From Cyathus striatus (lineage: Eukaryota; Basidiomycota; Agaricomycetes; Agaricales; Nidulariaceae), in contig JAOVFP010000021.1 of NCBI GenBank assembly GCA_025738555.1, positions 1,550,001 to 1,614,000 of the forward strand: a DNA stretch of 64,000 nucleotides, in the 5' to 3' direction. Under the pieces are notes generated by a model. The model saw only the letters and a program-made list of their open reading frames with translations, was not told the DNA's origin and did not search any database. Positions 59,308 to 64,000 of this stretch are shown piece after piece (the stretch's first letter is position 1; each line of letters opens with the position of its first letter). The position numbers were made by a program, and so were the translations under genes.

Positions 59308-60072
59308 TGAAGAGGACGAAGTGTTGTTGAAGGTTCCTCAATGAAGAATGTGAGCAGTTGGCACGTCCGTCCAACCTTAAGGTTCTAAGGTAATGTAAAA
59401 GAGTGTGTTAGCAACGTAATTGAGAGAAACAATGATGCAACAAGGAGCAGAACTTCGAGATGAAGTTCTGGAGTGAATTCGGAGAATTGGGACTTGGTGA
59501 GAACAATCAGAACGAGTGAGACGACGACTCAGAGACAGAACGAGAGAGAGTGAAAGGTAGAAACAAGGGGTGAATTTCACTAAAGTACAATAGACCTAGA
59601 TACACAGTTTAAATAAGAGAAAGAGAACGAAATATACCTAAAAGGAGTGAATAAATTTTTATTAAGCCCAAGGAGGTGATAGGAACTTGACTATGGTTTC
59701 AAGGAGTGTAGGACTGGAGGAATGAAAAATAATTGTAGAGAAGTCTTGAAGCAATGGCGAGGGGGGGAGCAACTGTAGAGTTGTTGGTCCTGCCAATGTG
59801 GTGAGACCAATGCCTGGGTGAAACTTGCTGTCCTATGCATGCATATCAAGGTCCGTTGCTTTGCAACTCTTATTAGAGTATCTGGGGAATGCTTCTGTGT
59901 GTGTCTGAGGTTTGAGACTTGAGCGGATTCGGTCCAATGCTGAGAGCATTGAGATGCATTCAAGATGATTCAACAGCAGACATGTTGATGCGCTTGATGG
60001 GAAGGTCATGTGATGTCATCGGAATGCGTCAGAACGTCGATTCTACAGTGCAGGCAGAAGGCCTGCTCTACA
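59308..60072 (-). repeat. LTR, right (5' LTR of the minus-strand element)
   Basis: 765 bp with TG...CA ends, gap-free match to 47098-47862. The differences are described in the findings. Confidence 0.9.
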
Positions 60073-60142
60073 CCTCGACTTATATATGGTTTGAAACTGT
60101 GGCAGAGGAACTGAACTGAAATTGCCTGGTTGGTTCCAAATG
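60073..60142. other. 70-bp spacer between LTR and the right MULE-like copy
   Basis: Absent from the left copy, where a solo LTR directly follows the homologous point. It reads like the continuation of the right element on the minus strand (TTTGGAACCAACC...). Confidence 0.35.
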
Positions 60143-63100
60143 GAGGCATGACGAAAAACGGTGTCAGTGTTTTGCGTCTGAGACATTGCATCAAGATCTT
60201 TCGGAGATCTGTCCAAATGTAGACACGATTCCCCCGACTCACCTCTGGACAATCTAGAAGCTTCACTGTTGGCCGTCTTTGTTTGACAACATTGTTTCTA
60301 GACTTCTTTTAAAGTTCATTTGTCACAATGCCTTGATTCTGACTGGTACGATATTCACTCAAGCCTGGAGTTCATTATTGTAATTGATATTTTACAGTTT
60401 CTATATTACTTATAACTACAATTGTTGCCATTGGATATATTTGTTTTCATAATGGTATGTTCAATTACTTAATTTGAGGCTAGAACTTCAAAGCTAACTG
60501 ATTTCTTTGCAATATTATTTAGTCTTGTATAATTGTTTCACATACTCCGAAATTTTACATTTCACATTCACTTGTTTGAATATAATCAACATGATTTCAC
60601 TCACAATGAACTCAGAAGTTTGGTTTATCCTTGCATACTCGCTGCCACCCATATCGTGCAACATTTTGAATTTCAAAACTGCAGCACACCCATACCGAAC
60701 AGGCAGAGCTCTTTGTGGGTGTACAGCCTCCGATCTCGTCCTGTTTTGCATAGTAGGTTTCAAATATTGATATATATATCTAGTTTAATGTATTATGAAT
60801 AGGATTTGATCCAAATGCAATATTGTGCTCCCTTCTTGACAGTCTGGAAGTCGAATATCCTGAGCTCCGATCTGATCATTTTTATCTTACAGTTGAAGGC
60901 GCCATCTTGCTTCTTTTCTGCCTACCATTGCCTTGATGGACATAGGATTGGGAAATAATTCAATTATTTTTGCTCATCTCCATCTTCAAGGTGGTAAGAA
61001 AAACAAAGCAAGAAGTAAGCATCATATTGTTCATGATTATAATCCACCACACTAATCACAATATTTTAGGCACAGATGTAATTGACCTTACCTCCGATGA
61101 GTGTATTCAAGTGACAGCTCAGACTTATGTCGACTCAGTGCAAGATTTATCAGTAATCCCAGAATATTGGCCAATTGCAAAGAAGCATGAGCCCAAGGTT
61201 GCATATTTGGTTGATTTTCATGTTAATACTCCACGTTACATTCTGGATGGAAAAAGTATTGATGCATTTATCAAGCATGAGGTACAATATCATTCCTCTC
61301 ATATAGTAACTCTGAGAAATAACAATATTTTATGTAGTGTCAAGATGCATGGGAAGGAGCCACTGGGTCAGTGCATTGTTCCACATTCTGCCATATTCTG
61401 CAAACAGAATGCTGTCGCTCCATGCTGCACTGTAAAGGGTGCTTCAAATGTAACTTTGGTTTATATGACGGACTTCTTCAAGGATATCAACGGTGGTCAC
61501 CTGAGGACCAGACAAGTTGTAATGCTGACATTCACTCAGCATTTGAAGCCAGTAGGAGCGAAGCAGAATCTCAAATTGCAAATACAATTGCATGAATAGT
61601 TTTTAATGTTCAATGCTCATTCTTACTTAAATGATTCTGTTCCTAATCTTGTCACAAATCAACAGGTTTTACAGGACTGTCATCAATGAAACATGTACCT
61701 CAGTTTTACTGGATGGGTCTATTTGTGGTGGATATCCTGTTTTCCTTAAGTACTGCACTGTATGTTCATTTTCCATTTTTAGTGGAAGTAATTTGCATTC
61801 TCATATTTTATTATGTATAGCCATGACATGGCCCCTCACATTTCATTGGCTGCTCTCATTGGTATCCAGAACACCACCAGCAAGGGATCTTGCATTTTTT
61901 CCGCCTTATATCCATTGGAGTCAAGGAAGATATTCTTGCGAAATTATTTGCTGGTCTTTTAATTTATGACCCACTATAGCCACTAGATGATGAGATAGTC
62001 CCATTTACAAAAGCCTGCTCGAATCTTGTGCATCCTGCACATGTACCAGTGTCCAAAGAGTGCGGTATGTTGACTGCATTAATTACATGATACTGAACAT
62101 TCATATTATTAATGCATGAAATGTTTAGATTGTCTTCACCTATCTATTGGTACTTGGTTTCCAGGGAGTTTCATCCTCATAAATGCGAAGCATATCTTAC
62201 AATTTTGGTGCCACTTGACCCCTCTGATCATCATGCAGTTGTCATTCCTAAAAACGGGGTGCCGCACAGTCACCCAACTTTTCGAGCACATAAAGTTCCA
62301 TTTAATATTCAGGAGCAATATCACTCTTGCATTGGAGCATCTGGCATTATGGGGGTGACACCTGTAAAAGTTGACAATGGTATGTGGTGATAAAATCAAA
62401 CTATCATCAACTATATTGTATACTGATACACTGTTATAGCACTTAGTACAAGTAGAATTCTCAATGGAAAAATGCCTCAGGAGTTGCATGATTCCATGAT
62501 TGATAATAGAAACCGACACACCATTATTTCCAAGGCCCGTATTCAAGAGTTCCCAGCTGGCTTTGGGATCAATGGTAAAACACTGCTTATTTCCATATAT
62601 TCTCTATAAATTTATCATGTTCCTTAGGAGTCTATTGTCAATTTACTAAGGAACGTGAAGGCGATATAGAACAGAAATATATTCAGAGCATATATGCATT
62701 TGGGGAGAACAGCCATGTTATTATTACAATGAATACTTACCTTGCTGCTCACATCACACAGGCATGGTGGATTATGGTTGATACCACCTTCAAAGCTGTA
62801 CATGGTGATACAAATCAGTTCAAGGTGGTCATTTGGAGTGATAAACTTCAAAAACATTCGTATTATTTGTGTTATTATTTTTTAATATATATTGCTTACT
62901 CCTGTTCACTTCCTATTCATAGGGTTAGTTGTGGGTTGTGTTTGGACAAATTCTGCAACAAGGGCTGCATTTTTCCACACTGGAATGGTCTTTTTGATGC
63001 CCACAAGATTATTACTGGAATGGAGCTCAATTTCAAGCTGTTTTCACATTCCTCAAGCTTACTTGGTGTCATTGGCGATACTGAAGCAGCACAAGCACTC

Positions 63101-64000
63101 AGATTTGGAGATGTTGTCCTGCAGCGCTGTCTCAATGATCCACGGAATACAGGACTTACTCTATCAGATACCGATACAGTTCTTCTGCATTTGTGGAAGA
63201 CATGTCTTGTTCATTATGAGTGGTATGTACTTGTGTTGAAAAGCACTTCCCCTAGACTCATTATTTCCTAGTGGCATTTTTAAACTTCGAGGACATGTTA
63301 AGGATGAAGTGATTGAACAACTTTGGATATTTCCTTTTCTTGAGACCGATCAGGAAATTTCAAGGTTTAAGATGTACTGTGATGAACTGGGATGAGCCAA
63401 TAAGAAATTGAATGGTAATTAAATATATTTTTCTCTAATTGATCAGGAATATTTCATGACTTCAACACACTCTTCTTAGATTGGTGGAGACACAAGACTA
63501 GTCATAATTGGCTCCTCCCATTACTCAATCCCAAGCTCTCTTGTATGTCAAGAGAGTACTGGGATTTAATTCCAAGTAACACCAATCCAGTTGAAAGCAG
63601 CCATGCTGGCGACAATCAGGTGATGTCAACAAACCATACTCTACTTGAAGCAATTATTTTGTGTGTTTTAATGTTAAGATCGCAATACTCACAATCTGAT
63701 CATCTTAAATCTAGAGCGAAGACATATGATGATCAAGTTGCACATGGCATCAAAGTATCTCTCAATTCTGGAATCCTTTCTAACCAGCACAACACACTCT
63801 CACATTGTTTTGCAGCACAGGGTCGTCAAAAGGAATCTATGTATCGCAAGAAGCAACTAGCAAGCATTGACCGTGAAAGGGAGCTGGTCCTCAAGACTAG
63901 TATTAAATCAATGCAAAATGAACTGAAGGAGCTTAAAGAAACTTGTCGCACACCATGGAAGAAGGTTAAAACTTTGAAGGCCCAGGTCAATGGTAAGTAA
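60143..64000 (+). mobile_element. MULE-like DNA transposon, right inverted copy (runs off the window)
   Basis: Reverse-complement match to 46838 down to about 42230, with a ~755-bp gap relative to the left copy at TCTAGA/CTTCTTTTAAAG (about 60303). The window ends inside the element. Confidence 0.7.
60803..64000 (+). pseudogene. MULE-superfamily-like DDE transposase, right copy (broken)
   Basis: Same exon order as the left copy: DPNAILCSLLDSLEVEYPEL, the Cys-rich stretch, CTSVLLDGSICGG, VDTTFKAVHGD, VIGDTEAAQALRFGD, CLVHYEW and NPVESSHAGDN, up to VKTLKAQVNG and a GTAAGT donor at the window edge. It shares the frame-breaking base loss near 62980 with the left copy. It has extra one-base losses at 60898-60899 (GGG to GG) and 62164-62166 (GGGG to GGG), another upstream of this frame near 60643 (TT to T), and an in-frame 3-bp gain in the Cys-rich exon. 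The extra losses are all in short runs, so assembly error is possible. Confidence 0.65.

Larger units (their letters stand above)
47098..60072 (-). mobile_element. Gypsy-type LTR retrotransposon with nested insertions (12,975 bp)
   Basis: Two 765-bp LTRs in direct orientation bound gag-pro and pol genes on the minus strand. It also holds an antisense accessory frame (48024-48360 and 52249-52580, split by a 3,888-bp TIR element) and a 195-bp solo LTR inside gag. The five bases next to the outer ends (AGCTT; CCTCG) do not match, so the flanks may have been rearranged. All coding regions are disabled. Confidence 0.85.

Noticed and set aside
47092..60077. 5-bp target duplication for the large retrotransposon
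   Set aside because: The outer flanks AGCTT and CCTCG do not match, so no duplication is claimed.

Overview
The window looks like a transposon-packed stretch of a basidiomycete (Agaricomycete-type) fungal genome. The evidence is short introns (about 40-65 nt), a DUF6593-like gene, a KDZ-type transposon with CxC5/CxC6-like cysteine clusters, a Helitron, and a gypsy-type LTR retrotransposon of the kind common in mushroom-forming fungi. I saw no rRNA, tRNA, CRISPR or bacterial features.

Layout. 1-16.7 kb holds a lineage-expanded gene family of unknown function. Copy A (minus, 1-1863) is broken. Copy D is a tiny relic near 5.6 kb. Copy B (plus, 6110-10900) is an apparently intact 13-exon gene of 1,382 codons ending in a long coiled coil. 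Copy C (plus, 14023-16738) is open throughout except for one TGA. Copy E (plus, 41580-41965) is a promoter plus first exon cut off by a transposon. A DUF6593-like gene lies at 2310-3039 (minus). B and C with their 3' flanks form a tandem segmental duplication (flank at about 11.2-13.2 kb, matched by 17.0-17.2 kb plus 26.2-27.8 kb).

17228-26212 is a complete KDZ-type DNA transposon with matching TIRs and a perfect 8-bp target duplication. It carries an accessory gene, two arrays of small palindromes, and a CxC5/CxC6 transposase-type gene that is itself interrupted by a CpG-rich insertion. 27992-37301 is a three-level nest: a TA-flanked TIR element (27992-37301, with a PHD-finger exon) holds a second TA-flanked TIR element (28080-35448), which holds a Helitron (about 28.83-34.2 kb).

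41966-64000 is a second nest. Two inverted copies of a MULE-like DDE transposon (about 41966-46838 minus; 60143-64000 plus, running off the window) flank a solo LTR (46839-47091) and a 12,975-bp gypsy-type retrotransposon (47098-60072) with two 765-bp LTRs. The retrotransposon contains a 3,888-bp element with about 1.4-1.5-kb inverted repeats built on an 18-bp minisatellite (48361-52248) and a 195-bp solo LTR in gag (58081-58275).

The strongest theme is decay. The two 765-bp LTRs align without gaps, and essentially every difference is a C-to-T or G-to-A change at an inferred CpG. About ten in-frame stops in unrelated elements (Helitron, KDZ, TIR element, retrotransposon) fall where the context suggests an arginine CGA became TGA. 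This points to CpG-directed mutation (methylation and deamination, or a RIP-like process) acting on repeats.
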